In this document: positions 42,203-51,755 of the stretch, one piece after another | Layout of the letters: each line of letters begins with the position of its first letter | Numbering within the stretch: position 1 is the first letter of the stretch | Origin: Aggregatilineales bacterium | GTDB lineage: Bacteria; Chloroflexota; Anaerolineae; Aggregatilineales; Ch27 | Reading direction: 5' to 3' | Assembly: GCA_029976025.1 (NCBI GenBank) | Contig: JARKNX010000190.1 | Coordinates: 1-64,000, forward strand | Length of the DNA stretch: 64,000 bases | Translations under genes and position numbers: made by a program | The notes under the pieces: model-generated | What the model was told of the DNA's origin: nothing | Seen by the model: only the letters and a program-made list of their open reading frames with translations | Databases searched by the model: none

Positions 42203-45200
42203 TTATTGGGTAATGGGCAAGGTGAAACGGAATGATGTACCGCCTTCCAGACCATCTTCTACCCAGATTCTGCCTTTGTGCGCTTCTACCGCCAGCTTGC
42301 AGAAGGTCAGGCCCAGGCCCACGCCGCGGTGAGCTGTCCGGCCCGATGTGATGCCGGTGGCGAAGCGGTCAAAGATGCGCTCGCGCTTGTCCGGCGGGAT
42401 GCCGGAGCCATTATCATCCACCGAGATGACGACGAAACTTTCATCCGGCAGCGGTTCCGCCGTGATCAGAATACGTCCGCCGTGCGGCGTATAGCGCATC
42501 CCGTTATCGATCAGGTTGATCAGGATACGCCGCACTTTGTCAGGATCGATATTCAGCGGCGGCAGGTCCGCCGGGATGGCCGTCCGCAGCGCGATATTTT
42601 CCTGCTGGGCGCGGAGTTGCAGCGTCTGAGTAGCTTCCTGGAGCGGATAGTTGAGATCGGTGGGGACGATATTCAGCAGCATGGTCCCCTGTTCCAGCCG
42701 GGAGACATCCAGCAGGCTTTCCACCAGGCCCAGCAGGCTGTCGGCGCTGTTGTCGGCGATCTGGACGATCTGGAGGGAGATATCGCGCTCCTCCGGGTTG
42801 CCGATCATGCCTTTGAGCATATCCAGGCTGGTCTTGATCCCGCCCAGCGGGGCGCGCAGATCGTGGATGATCGTGTTAGCCAGCTCCTGGCGGGCCTCGG
42901 CCAGCAGGTGCGACTCGGTGATGTTGTACCAGATAAACAGCCGTCCCACCGGCTCGCCATTCTCGGCCAGCACGGGGGCGCTCTCTTCCTGCAGGTAGAG
43001 CGCTCCGGAATCCCGCTGGAGCCGGCCCTCGCGCCGGGTGATGCGATACGGGTCCTCTATGATCTGCCGCCAGATCTCCCGGACATGCTCGGGCCGGCGG
43101 AAGTCGTCCGGCGGGCTGGCCGACCAGTCCATCCGCGCCAGCGCGCGCAACACGTTCTGACCGCGATAGGTGTTGATAGGGAGACCCAGAAGCTGTTCGG
43201 CGGCGGAGTTAGCCCGCAGCAGAATGCCCCGCCGATCAAACAGAGCCAGGCCGTCGCGGACAGTATTCAGGATGACCTGCATCTGGTCGCGGCCTTCGCG
43301 GATTTCTTCAATCAACTGCACGTTCACCAGCGCCGCCGCCGACTGGCTGGCCAGCAGCTCCAGCGTGCGGATTTCATCTTCGCCCAGCCGGGCCGCGTTG
43401 CGGACGGCCAGATTGAGGACGCCCACTACCTGGCTGGCGTACTTCAGCGGCACGCCGATCATGGCCTCGGCGTTGGTGTGTTCGCGATGGTCGGGATGCA
43501 GTTGCGAACGATCGAATTGCACCAGGCGGCCGGTGCGGGCGGTCTGGTACGTCAGGCCGTCGGGGCGGGGGGTGGCCTTCTGTATATTGCGCGAGCCGTC
43601 CCGCCACAGGTTAGCGGCGAAGGACAATTGATCGCGCTCCTGATCGTAAAAGTACAGGCTGGCATCTTCCGCGCCGATCATGTACAGGGCGCTGGAGCAG
43701 ATGATCTGCCCGACTTCATCCAGCGCGGTGGAGTTCAGCAGCGAGACTGAGTTGGCGCGCAGGTCTTCCAGCAGCTCGATCTGGCGCTGGCGACTTTCGA
43801 GCAGGCGCATGCGCTCGATGGCGCTGGCGGCCTGGTTAGCCAGCAGTTCCAGAGCGCGGATTTCGTCCTCGCCCAGCTTGTCCGGGTCTGTGACGGCGGC
43901 GTTGAGCGTGCCGATAATTTGTCCCCGGTGCTTGAGCGGGAAGATAGCCAGCCGGCGCGTCCCGACCCCCGGAATATGTTGAAAGTCGTCGCTCAGGATC
44001 GAGTGGCCGGCGTGTACCGCGCGAAAAGTCAGGCCGTTGGGGCGCGGTTTGGCGATTTCAATATTGCGGCGCCCGTCGTTCCACAGGCTGGCGGCGAAAG
44101 TCAGAATATCCTGATCGGAATCGTACATGTAAATGTGCACGTTGATGCCGTCCGTCAGGATGAGCGACGTGCTGCACACCTGGGCCAGCACCGTATCCAG
44201 ATCGGGCGCTTCCAGCAGGCGGAGGGAAAAGACGCGGATGATCTCCAGTATCTCAATCTGGCGCCTGTTGCTGGTGAAAAGGCGCGCCCGGACCAGCGCA
44301 ATCGCCATATGGCCGGATAGATTTTGCAGGAAGCGCAGGTGGGGCTGCTGGAAGAAAGCCGGCTGGCTGCTCTCCAGATTGAGCACGCCCAGCACCTTCT
44401 CCTGGTACATGATCGGCACGGTTAGCTCGGATCGGTAGCCCTCCGTGCCGTCCGGGACCCAGTACTGCGGGGAGAGCTTCGTATCCGGGACAAGGGACGG
44501 CTGGGCGCTGCGAATGACGCTGCCAATGACGCCCCGGTTGGAGTCAGGGAACTCGCGATGCTGGACCCGGGTTGGCGATTCCCGGTGGGACCAGAACATG
44601 TCCAGCCGGCCGTCGGCGTGGGTCAGCGCGCAGCTAATCATATCGGCGCGGCTGGCGGTGGCCGCAGCTTCGATCACGGCGTGGATAATCGCCTGTTCTT
44701 CCTCGCTGACCGAAATGCGGCGGAGCACGCCTTCGAGGACCGCCAGCTCGGCCACGCGGTCGCTCAGCGCGTCCTGAGTCAGGTTGTGGAGCTGGGCGTT
44801 CTGAATGGCGGTGGCGGCCTGGCTGGCGATAGCCTCCGCCATATTGATGTCGTTGGTCGTCATCTGTTCCGCCTGGGCTTTGCCCAGCGCCAGCAGTCCG
44901 ATCACCTCGTCGCGGACGACCAGCGGAGTCAGCGCCATCGTTTGCAAGCGAGTCCGGCTGAGGATCAGCCGCATGGTCGGGCTGAGGTCCAGGTCGCCAG
45001 CCGTGATCACGTATGACCACCGGCTTTGCAGCGCCTGTTCGATTTCCGGCAGGCTGTCCAGCGGCTGCCCAAGTTCGGGGACGGGGGTATCCTGCCTCGA
45101 ACGGTAACCCCGCGCGTGGGCCTGAACAAACAACGGAGTCCTGTCCCGATTCCACAGGCCCAGCGTGGCGGTATCCAGCTCCAGCGCATCCACGATCCAG

Positions 45201-47140
45201 CTCACGACGGCTTCGGCCACCTTGTTCAGCTCCAGGCTTTCGGTGAAGATGCGCGTGGCTTCGGCCAGATAGGTCAGCCGGCGGACGGAATTCTGCGCCT
45301 CGTCGAACAGAGTCGTATTCTCAAGGGCGACGGCGGCCTGGTTGGCTACCATCTGCAAGAGGTGGCGGGTATTTTCATCCGGGGTGGCCGGCGCGTTGAA
45401 GAAAATAAGCTGAAAGCCGATCAGGTCGCGGGCGGGGGAGAGCGTGCGTTCGTTGATCAGGCTGCGAATGGATATGAACGGGATGATGGTCATGGCCTGG
45501 ATGCCGGTCCCGGCCATCATCGGTTCCAGCCAGGAAGCGCGCTCATCCTCGGCGATCTGGTGGATGGAGACGACCTCCGGCCGCGACAGCAGGGCGCTCC
45601 ACCTCGCCTCATCCCGACTTACCGACTCGGCCAGGGCATTCAGGAGCGAAACGGGCACGTCCAGGCTGTAGGCCGGGTTGAATTGCCCCGTTTCTTCCGA
45701 TTTGAGGAATACTACCCCGCTGACGGCCCGGCCGAGGCGGCGGGCCGCTGTACAGACCTCCTTGAGCGTAACCTGGAGATCGAGGCTGGCGTTCACCACG
45801 CTGGAAACCTGGTTAACCGATACCAGCCCGTCGGAGAAGCGCTGCCCCTGATCGTGCAGGCGCGTGTTGCGCATGGCGATGGCCGCCTGGGCCGCCACTG
45901 TCTCCAGCAGGCGCTGGTCGGCGCCGTCGAACTGCTCCGGGCGTGTTGGATGCTGGACGGCCAGCATCCCGTAGACCTCGTCCTGGTACTGGATGGGCAC
46001 TCCCAGATACGACCGGCAGGGCGCAGCCCGATAGCTATCGGAGGCGTCCATCGAAGATGTCACCGGCTGGAAGATCGGCTCCTGCCCCGTGCGGGAGCAG
46101 AGAGGCTCGCGCTCGCGGATGATCAGCTCCGCCGGGCCGTCGCCCCAGGGGGCATCCGGCCAGTCGATGCGCTGGGCATAGTGCACCACCAGGGGGAAGT
46201 TCAGGTCCTTCTGCTGCGGATCGGTGCAGGCAATATAGAGCAGCGGGGCTTTGATCAGCCGCACCACCTGCATGTAAATCAGGCCGTAGAGGTCGGCGGT
46301 GCCGGTGGCAGTCGCCAGCGCCTGGTTGACTTCGTTGAGGACGGCCAGCTCTTCAAGCTGGCGGTCGAGCGCGGCCCGGCTCAGTTCCATCGTGCGCAGG
46401 ACCAGCGACCCGGCGATCAGCAGGGCCATGGTGATTACGAGGGTGGCGACATTGTCCTGAAAATAAGCCAGCGTCACGATAAACGCCGGGATGGTCAGCA
46501 GCGAGTCCAGCGTCAGTCGGTAGGCCGAGGCGTAGGCCCGTTCCACCCCGCGATGCGCGGTCGGCGGGCCAGATATTGTCACCCAGAGCAGGATATCTCG
46601 CGTGACCAGCGTGACGATGAGCAGGGCGATCAGGGCTGGCAGGTGCTCGGGGTCCAGATCATCTGCCGGCCACGGCCCATGAAGCGCTGTGTAAGCGGCG
46701 ATGCCGGCGATCAGGGCTGCCCCCAGCACAACAATCTCATGCAGCGTCTTCTTCCGCACCAGCCGCCACCGCTGGGTAGGGGAGTAGAACTGCCAGTCCA
46801 TGACCCCCGATTGCATTTGCAGCAGCCCGGTCAGAATCGCACCGACCAGCAGGAGCAGCAGGGCGAGCGGCATCCCCAGCGTCAGGTACGTCGTCAGGAG
46901 GGCCAGCGGGAGGCCGATAGAAGCGCCGCGCGTCAGCCGTCCGCCGGCCCGGTTGAGCGCGTACAGGAGGTAGAGTGTGAGCAGGATCAGCCAGACCAGG
47001 ATTATTTCCTCAGACAGGCGGCGCCTGGTCTGGACGAGGATGAGCAGCAGGGCATACCCGATCGTCATCAACGTCAGATACCAGGGACGGAGTATCTGGC
47101 GAAAGACGTTAGGGGAGGCCGGTACGATTGAAGCGCTCAT
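42203..47140 (-). CDS. Very large membrane sensor histidine kinase with six GAF domains
   Basis: 1645 residues from ATG at 47140; a frame to 47236 is possible but the longer lead looks non-coding. An N-terminal membrane region (about residues 20-260) precedes six GAF domains, each ending in the same kind of helix (QAAIAMRNTRLHDQ, QAAVALENTTLFDE, QAATAIQNAQLHNL, GHMAIALVRARLF, QAASAIERMRLLES, QSAAALVNVQLIEE). A PAS-like domain, HisKA with IIHDLRAPLGGIK and an ATPase domain (NLIDNGMRY, DDNGSG, GVGLGL) follow. Six serial GAFs in one kinase is unusual. It lies 90 bases upstream of the related three-GAF kinase on the same strand. Confidence 0.92.
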   Translation of the reverse strand: MSASIVPASPNVFRQILRPWYLTLMTIGYALLLILVQTRRRLSEEIILVWLILLTLYLLYALNRAGGRLTRGASIGLPLALLTTYLTLGMPLALLLLLVGAILTGLLQMQSGVMDWQFYSPTQRWRLVRKKTLHEIVVLGAALIAGIAAYTALHGPWPADDLDPEHLPALIALLIVTLVTRDILLWVTISGPPTAHRGVERAYASAYRLTLDSLLTIPAFIVTLAYFQDNVATLVITMALLIAGSLVLRTMELSRAALDRQLEELAVLNEVNQALATATGTADLYGLIYMQVVRLIKAPLLYIACTDPQQKDLNFPLVVHYAQRIDWPDAPWGDGPAELIIREREPLCSRTGQEPIFQPVTSSMDASDSYRAAPCRSYLGVPIQYQDEVYGMLAVQHPTRPEQFDGADQRLLETVAAQAAIAMRNTRLHDQGQRFSDGLVSVNQVSSVVNASLDLQVTLKEVCTAARRLGRAVSGVVFLKSEETGQFNPAYSLDVPVSLLNALAESVSRDEARWSALLSRPEVVSIHQIAEDERASWLEPMMAGTGIQAMTIIPFISIRSLINERTLSPARDLIGFQLIFFNAPATPDENTRHLLQMVANQAAVALENTTLFDEAQNSVRRLTYLAEATRIFTESLELNKVAEAVVSWIVDALELDTATLGLWNRDRTPLFVQAHARGYRSRQDTPVPELGQPLDSLPEIEQALQSRWSYVITAGDLDLSPTMRLILSRTRLQTMALTPLVVRDEVIGLLALGKAQAEQMTTNDINMAEAIASQAATAIQNAQLHNLTQDALSDRVAELAVLEGVLRRISVSEEEQAIIHAVIEAAATASRADMISCALTHADGRLDMFWSHRESPTRVQHREFPDSNRGVIGSVIRSAQPSLVPDTKLSPQYWVPDGTEGYRSELTVPIMYQEKVLGVLNLESSQPAFFQQPHLRFLQNLSGHMAIALVRARLFTSNRRQIEILEIIRVFSLRLLEAPDLDTVLAQVCSTSLILTDGINVHIYMYDSDQDILTFAASLWNDGRRNIEIAKPRPNGLTFRAVHAGHSILSDDFQHIPGVGTRRLAIFPLKHRGQIIGTLNAAVTDPDKLGEDEIRALELLANQAASAIERMRLLESRQRQIELLEDLRANSVSLLNSTALDEVGQIICSSALYMIGAEDASLYFYDQERDQLSFAANLWRDGSRNIQKATPRPDGLTYQTARTGRLVQFDRSQLHPDHREHTNAEAMIGVPLKYASQVVGVLNLAVRNAARLGEDEIRTLELLASQSAAALVNVQLIEEIREGRDQMQVILNTVRDGLALFDRRGILLRANSAAEQLLGLPINTYRGQNVLRALARMDWSASPPDDFRRPEHVREIWRQIIEDPYRITRREGRLQRDSGALYLQEESAPVLAENGEPVGRLFIWYNITESHLLAEARQELANTIIHDLRAPLGGIKTSLDMLKGMIGNPEERDISLQIVQIADNSADSLLGLVESLLDVSRLEQGTMLLNIVPTDLNYPLQEATQTLQLRAQQENIALRTAIPADLPPLNIDPDKVRRILINLIDNGMRYTPHGGRILITAEPLPDESFVVISVDDNGSGIPPDKRERIFDRFATGITSGRTAHRGVGLGLTFCKLAVEAHKGRIWVEDGLEGGTSFRFTLPITQ

Positions 47141-47336
47141 TCCCGGAGCTTCCTGGTCCGTGATAATTCGGGAAGCGCGGATAAGGAGAACATTGTTTCT
47201 GGGCAAAAGAGTAACATGTAACCCGGAGCAAAGCAATCATGTCCGGGCTATTTCAAGGTCTGACTCTATGCTTCGTCAATGTATCTTGTCCCTGCGGGCA
47301 CAGGCGACAGGCCTGCAGGGATTTCCCCGGCTGGTA

Positions 47337-47702
47337 TCAGGGAGTCTGTTCCGGATCGGACGGGGCTGATCCGGCGAGGAAGCCGTTCTGCCTCAGCCAT
47401 GCCGTGAGCTGGGCGGCGTCCGGTTCGGTGATCAGGCTGCCGCGGTTGATGCCGCGCGGGCTCTGGCCCTGGGGGAGCGGCGCGGGTGTGTGAAACGGCG
47501 TGTCCTGCCCCCGTTCGGCGGCGACCAGCGTCGGGACCGACAGGAAGCCCACAGTCTCCAGCAGCCAGGTTTTGGCCGATTCGCTCTGGTCGATATTGAT
47601 TTCCCGGCAGGCAACCCGCTCCTGGCTCAGCACGCTGCGCGCGATGCTGACAAACGGGCAGCCAAAGTTCCGGACATACATCACCAGTTCTCGCTCTGTC
47701 AT
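47337..47702 (-). CDS. Glutaredoxin-like protein with a monothiol-type active site
   Basis: 121 residues. The thioredoxin-fold opening ELVMYVRNFGCPFVSIAR has a single cysteine in the CPFV position of the usual CPYC, so it is monothiol-type; SVPTLVA is the cis-Pro loop. The C-terminal 50 residues (PFHTPAPLPQ to the end) extend past a minimal glutaredoxin. It may act in thiol transfer or Fe-S handling. It lies upstream of the giant kinase and downstream of the amidase on the same strand; a redox link to the kinase is only a guess. Confidence 0.65.
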   Translation of the reverse strand: MTERELVMYVRNFGCPFVSIARSVLSQERVACREINIDQSESAKTWLLETVGFLSVPTLVAAERGQDTPFHTPAPLPQGQSPRGINRGSLITEPDAAQLTAWLRQNGFLAGSAPSDPEQTP

Positions 47703-47754
47703 ATCAGCTCACCAGTTCCTTTCCGTCTCAATTCCGACAAAATGCCCGCCCGCG

Positions 47755-49305
47755 TTACGACAGCCCCGGCGTCGCCAGCGGGGTGGGCGTAGCTTCGATG
47801 GTCGGCCACGGCGTGACCTCCGGCAACGGGGTGGGCGGCGCGTTTTCCAGAAAGCACAGGATGCCAGAGACAATCCCTGCGGCCATGACATCCGGATGAT
47901 TCTCCAGCATCTCCCGGTCCTCGAATAGAAAGCCCAGCTCGATAATGGCCGCCGGCGTGACCCCCGAAATCTCGCGGAAGTTATGATATTCGGTCATATC
48001 GCGGGTCAGGCTGGGATGCTGGGACATGCCCGTGATCTCGCCGTAGCGGGTGATCAGACATTGCTGCAGGCGGAGATCGTCAGTACGGGCGGAAGTGCGC
48101 GAAGTCGGCGGGGCGACTTTGAAGCCGGTCGCGCCGGGCAATTCAAATTCGTGGCACGAGTCAGCGTGAATGGAGATCAGGACTGACGCCTGATAATCTT
48201 CCAGGCGTGGGTCCCATTCATCCAGCAGATCGACATCATAGCCGCGCCCGCTCAGCTCCTGCGCGACAAGCTGGGCCACGGACCGGTTGACTTCGGCCTC
48301 GGTCAGCCCATCGGGGCACACCGCGCCGGGGTCGCTGCGGCCGGTGCTGGGATGAGGCCCCCAGTGCCCGCTGACGATGCCGATCCGGCGCATCCAGATC
48401 GGCGTGGGGATCGGCGTGGGCGGCGACTGGGCGTTGAGGGTGGCGTAAGCCGGGCGCAGACCTTCGCGAGCCTCTTCGCTGAGGAAGCTGGCCGGGGTCC
48501 AGAAGGTGAAGATGGTGGCGATCAGGGCGGCGGCGGCGACCACGACGGCCAGCGACTGGAACGCATTGGCGGCGGCGCTGGCCTTGCGGGCCTTGTTGCG
48601 GCGCTCGCGACGGCGCTGGATGCGGCGCTGTTCGGCGGTTTCTGGAGCTGCCGCGGGCGGGGCGCTGCTGGCCTCAGCCGCGGGCGCCGATGCTGGCGGC
48701 GCTGCCGGAAATAGCGCGGGGGCGGCCTTCTGTCTGGCCTCCTCGGCCATGACTTCAGCCAGCCACGCCGGCATCTCTTCCACCGGCTCAGCCTCGGTTT
48801 CGTTCATCGCCTCCAGCGCCTGAACCCACCCTGGCGGCTCATCGCCGGGAGGGGCGGACGGCGAAGGCGGCGCCGGCCCGGCGGAGCCGGACGGCGGTGC
48901 TGGCTGCCGCCCCGGCGCGGGAATATCGGCTCCCGGGGGGAAGCTCGCCGCCGGCCTGTGGGCGGCATCCGCTCCGTTGCCCGGAGCGCCGCTCACCGGC
49001 TCGCCGCCCGACAGCTCTTCGTCGTCCGACAGTTTGTCGTCGTCCGACAGCTCTTCGTCGTCCAGATCATCAATATTGGAGGCGTGAGCGGTCGCCCGCA
49101 GGATTTCCATGTCCAGCTCACGCTGCCGCCGGTTGTGCTGCTCCAGCGCCCGCTTCATCCGGATGCGCTGAAGCCACTCCGGGACCTCCTCCTCCGGGCT
49201 GGCGCCGGGCGGGGGCAGGCCCGACTCCTCAGCGGGGGGCACGTCGGGCGGCGGAGTGCGATCAGGAGGTACAGGGCGCAGTTCATCGTTCATGCCGCCG
49301 ATCAT
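47755..49305 (-). CDS. N-acetylmuramoyl-L-alanine amidase (Amidase_3)
   Basis: 516 residues; a Met four residues later (49293) could also be the start. A long acidic, Pro/Ala-rich cytoplasmic region (about 1-235) contains three copies of an LSDD(E/D) unit. One membrane helix (about 248-265) follows. The C-terminal Amidase_3 zinc domain holds SGHWG (metal His), EAEVN (metal Glu), SIHADS (metal His) and IIELGFL (catalytic Glu). It cuts the amide between MurNAc and the peptide in the cell wall, facing outward. The large acidic cytoplasmic region is unusual for the family and may anchor it to the division machinery. Confidence 0.88.
   Translation of the reverse strand: MIGGMNDELRPVPPDRTPPPDVPPAEESGLPPPGASPEEEVPEWLQRIRMKRALEQHNRRQRELDMEILRATAHASNIDDLDDEELSDDDKLSDDEELSGGEPVSGAPGNGADAAHRPAASFPPGADIPAPGRQPAPPSGSAGPAPPSPSAPPGDEPPGWVQALEAMNETEAEPVEEMPAWLAEVMAEEARQKAAPALFPAAPPASAPAAEASSAPPAAAPETAEQRRIQRRRERRNKARKASAAANAFQSLAVVVAAAALIATIFTFWTPASFLSEEAREGLRPAYATLNAQSPPTPIPTPIWMRRIGIVSGHWGPHPSTGRSDPGAVCPDGLTEAEVNRSVAQLVAQELSGRGYDVDLLDEWDPRLEDYQASVLISIHADSCHEFELPGATGFKVAPPTSRTSARTDDLRLQQCLITRYGEITGMSQHPSLTRDMTEYHNFREISGVTPAAIIELGFLFEDREMLENHPDVMAAGIVSGILCFLENAPPTPLPEVTPWPTIEATPTPLATPGLS
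49008..49061. repeat. Three 18-bp tandem repeats inside the amidase gene
   Basis: Units at 49008-49025, 49026-49043 and 49044-49061 begin CCGACAG and end CGTCGT. They encode the repeated acidic LSDDE-type peptide in the cytoplasmic part of the amidase. Confidence 0.7.
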
Positions 49306-49410
49306 ACCAGCGCCGGCCTCTCCCGGCTACTGAGTCGCGCCGCTAAAGGGCCGAAGCGCGCGATTCGGGGTATAGTGAAAGAGAGCGGAGCGGGTTCTTC
49401 CGGAGGGGGA

Positions 49411-50373
49411 ATGGCGGCTGATTCTGGCTCTCCGACTTTTATTCCGGGTTACAGGGCGCTGCTGGAAAATGGAGAACTGGCGCGGCGGGTGGAGAAAGCG
49501 CGCGCGCATCTGGCTTCCTGCGATCTGTGCGCGTGGAACTGCCGCGCCAACCGGCTCAAGGGGCGGGCCGGCGTCTGCAAGACCGGGGTCCTGCCGCGGG
49601 TGAGCAGCGCCTTCCCCCACATGGGCGAAGAGGACTGCCTGCGCGGCTGGCGCGGCTCCGGCACGATCTTCTTCTCCCGCTGTAACATGCGCTGCCTGTT
49701 CTGCCAGAATTACGAGCTGAGCGCGCTCGGCGAAGGCGAAGATGTCTCGCCAGAGGTTATCGCGGCCATGATGCTGCATCTGCAGGCGCAGGGCTGCCAC
49801 AATATCAACCTGGTCTCGCCCAGCCACGTTGTCGCGTCGCTGCTTGAGGCGGTGCTGATTGCCGCCCGGGATGGCCTGATTCTGCCGCTGGTCTATAATA
49901 CGGGCGGCTACGATTCGCCGGCGGCGCTGGCGCTGCTGGACGGCGTGATCGACATTTATATGCCGGACATGAAGTATGGCGACGCTGAGGTTGGCCGGCG
50001 GTACAGCGCCACACCGGACTACCCCCGCCATAACAGGCGCGCCGTGCGCGAGATGCACCGGCAGGTAGGCGATCTGGCGCTGGACGAGCAGGGCCTGGCC
50101 CGGCGCGGGCTGCTGGTGCGCCATCTGGTGCTGCCGGGCGGCCTGGCCGGGACGCGGCAGGTGATGCGCTTCCTGGCCGGCGAGATCTCGCGGGAGACAT
50201 ATGTCAACCTGATGGGGCAGTACCGCCCGGCCTACCGCGCCGCCCGCGAGGACCTGGGGCCGCTCAGCCGCCCGGTCACCCGCGAAGAAATAGCGGAGGC
50301 GCGCCGGATGGCCGAGGAGGCTGGCCTCCACCGCTTTGACGAACGGCGGTCTTTCATGTTCTGCGGCGATTAG
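49411..50373 (+). CDS. Radical SAM protein, PflA-like
   Basis: 320 residues from ATG at 49411, with GGAGGGGGA directly ahead. The radical-SAM cluster motif is FSRCNMRCLFCQNYE, giving Cys-x3-Cys-x2-Cys for the 4Fe-4S cluster. Additional N-terminal cysteines (CDLCAWNCRANR, AGVCKTG) resemble the cluster-binding lead of the pyruvate-formate-lyase-activating-enzyme-like branch. VSPSHVVASLL and YNTGGYDS are typical of this group. It generates a 5'-deoxyadenosyl radical; the target is unknown as no glycyl-radical enzyme is nearby. It is divergent from the amidase. Confidence 0.85.
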   Translation: MAADSGSPTFIPGYRALLENGELARRVEKARAHLASCDLCAWNCRANRLKGRAGVCKTGVLPRVSSAFPHMGEEDCLRGWRGSGTIFFSRCNMRCLFCQNYELSALGEGEDVSPEVIAAMMLHLQAQGCHNINLVSPSHVVASLLEAVLIAARDGLILPLVYNTGGYDSPAALALLDGVIDIYMPDMKYGDAEVGRRYSATPDYPRHNRRAVREMHRQVGDLALDEQGLARRGLLVRHLVLPGGLAGTRQVMRFLAGEISRETYVNLMGQYRPAYRAAREDLGPLSRPVTREEIAEARRMAEEAGLHRFDERRSFMFCGD

Positions 50374-50461
50374 GATCGGCCGCGGCGCAGCAAATTGCAA
50401 CCGGAAGCACAACGTAACGTGGCTCTTCTCTTGCGACTCCTTGACCAGACAGGCTGATAAT

Positions 50462-51706
50462 ATGAGTGACGACCCTCGCGAGTCCGCCTACCGGTGGGTA
50501 ATTCTGGCCCTGGGGGCGCTGACCGATACCATCGCGATCGCCATCCCTTCCATGGCCCTGCCCGTGCTGTTCGAGGAAATCAGGACGGACCTCAGCCTGA
50601 GCGTGGCGCAGATCGGGCTGTTGTGGGGGATCGGGTCGCTCCCCGGCATTATCACCATGCTGATAGGTGGGGCCATAGCCGACCGGTTCGGCCCCCGGCG
50701 CGCGCTGGTCGCGGGCTGCCTGCTGGCCGGTTTCGCCTGTGGATTGCGGGGCCTCTCCAGCAGCTACGCCATGTTGATCGCGACCGTCCTGCTGAACGCA
50801 TTCATGACCCCGATCGTGTCGATCAGCGTCATCAAGATGGTCAGCACGTGGTTCCCCCGCCGCCAGCTGGGGCTGGCCAACGGCGTCATCTCCATGGGTA
50901 TGGCGCTGGGGTTCATGCTGGGCACGCTGATCAGCGCCTCGGTGCTCTCCCCGGCGCTGGGCGGCTGGCGGTATGTCCTGCTGTTTTATGGCAGCCTCAC
51001 CCTCCTCCTCAGCATCCCCTGGGCGCTGGTGCGACGGACCCCGCGCGTGTTCGATCCGGCCACCGGCGCGCCGGAGCAGGCCTCGATGCGCCAGGCTCTG
51101 GGTCAGATGGCGCGGATCAGGCAGTTGTGGCTGCTGGGCTGGGCGCTCTTCGGCATTGGCGGCGCTATTCAGGGGCTGCTGGGGTATCTGCCGCTGTACC
51201 TGCGCAGCGCGGACTGGCCGCCGGCGACGGCTGATGCGGCGGCATCGACGTTTCATCTGGTGAGCATGATCTGCGTTGTGCCGATTGCCCTGCTGTCTGA
51301 CCGGCGCGGCACCCGGCGGAACATCCTGATCGGTGCCGGGGTGATGATCGCCACTGGCGTCGGCCTGCTGTCAGTTGCGCAGGGCCTGCTGGTGTGGGTG
51401 GCGATCGGCATGGCTGGCATGGTGCGCGACGGCTTCATGGCCGTTTTCATCACCATGATCATGGAGACCCGGGGCGTGGGGCCTGTTTTTGTCGGGACGG
51501 CTACCGGCCTGGTTTCGATTCTGTCGGGCCTGGGCAGCCTGATTGCGCCATCGATTGGCAACAGCCTGGCCGTTATCGCGCCGAATCTGCCGTTCGTTTT
51601 CTGGTCGCTCCTGGCCGTGGGGGGCATCCTGGGGCTGCTGGCCACGCGGGAGGCGAGCCGGGCGCCCGCCGCCGCCGTCCCGACGCCGGTCAGCCAGGCG
51701 GGGTAG
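50462..51706 (+). CDS. MFS transporter (CynX/NNP-like)
   Basis: 414 residues from ATG at 50462; the longer frame to 50336 overlaps the radical-SAM gene end. Twelve membrane segments. Loop 2-3 carries the family motif GGAIADRFGPRRALVAG, and loop 8-9 SDRRGTRRNILIG. It resembles the CynX/nitrate-nitrite-porter-like branch and probably exports or imports a small anion or metabolite. The ribosome site is weak. The ribokinase gene starts 49 bases after its stop, in the same direction. Confidence 0.85.
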   Translation: MSDDPRESAYRWVILALGALTDTIAIAIPSMALPVLFEEIRTDLSLSVAQIGLLWGIGSLPGIITMLIGGAIADRFGPRRALVAGCLLAGFACGLRGLSSSYAMLIATVLLNAFMTPIVSISVIKMVSTWFPRRQLGLANGVISMGMALGFMLGTLISASVLSPALGGWRYVLLFYGSLTLLLSIPWALVRRTPRVFDPATGAPEQASMRQALGQMARIRQLWLLGWALFGIGGAIQGLLGYLPLYLRSADWPPATADAAASTFHLVSMICVVPIALLSDRRGTRRNILIGAGVMIATGVGLLSVAQGLLVWVAIGMAGMVRDGFMAVFITMIMETRGVGPVFVGTATGLVSILSGLGSLIAPSIGNSLAVIAPNLPFVFWSLLAVGGILGLLATREASRAPAAAVPTPVSQAG

Positions 51707-51755
51707 CGCCGGCCAGCCTTCCAGCATAAGTCAGGTCCGAAGGACGTGTGTGACG

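Noticed and set aside
45026-47131. A 701-codon frame antisense to the six-GAF kinase
   Set aside because: Shadow of the kinase gene; low-complexity product with no recognisable domain.
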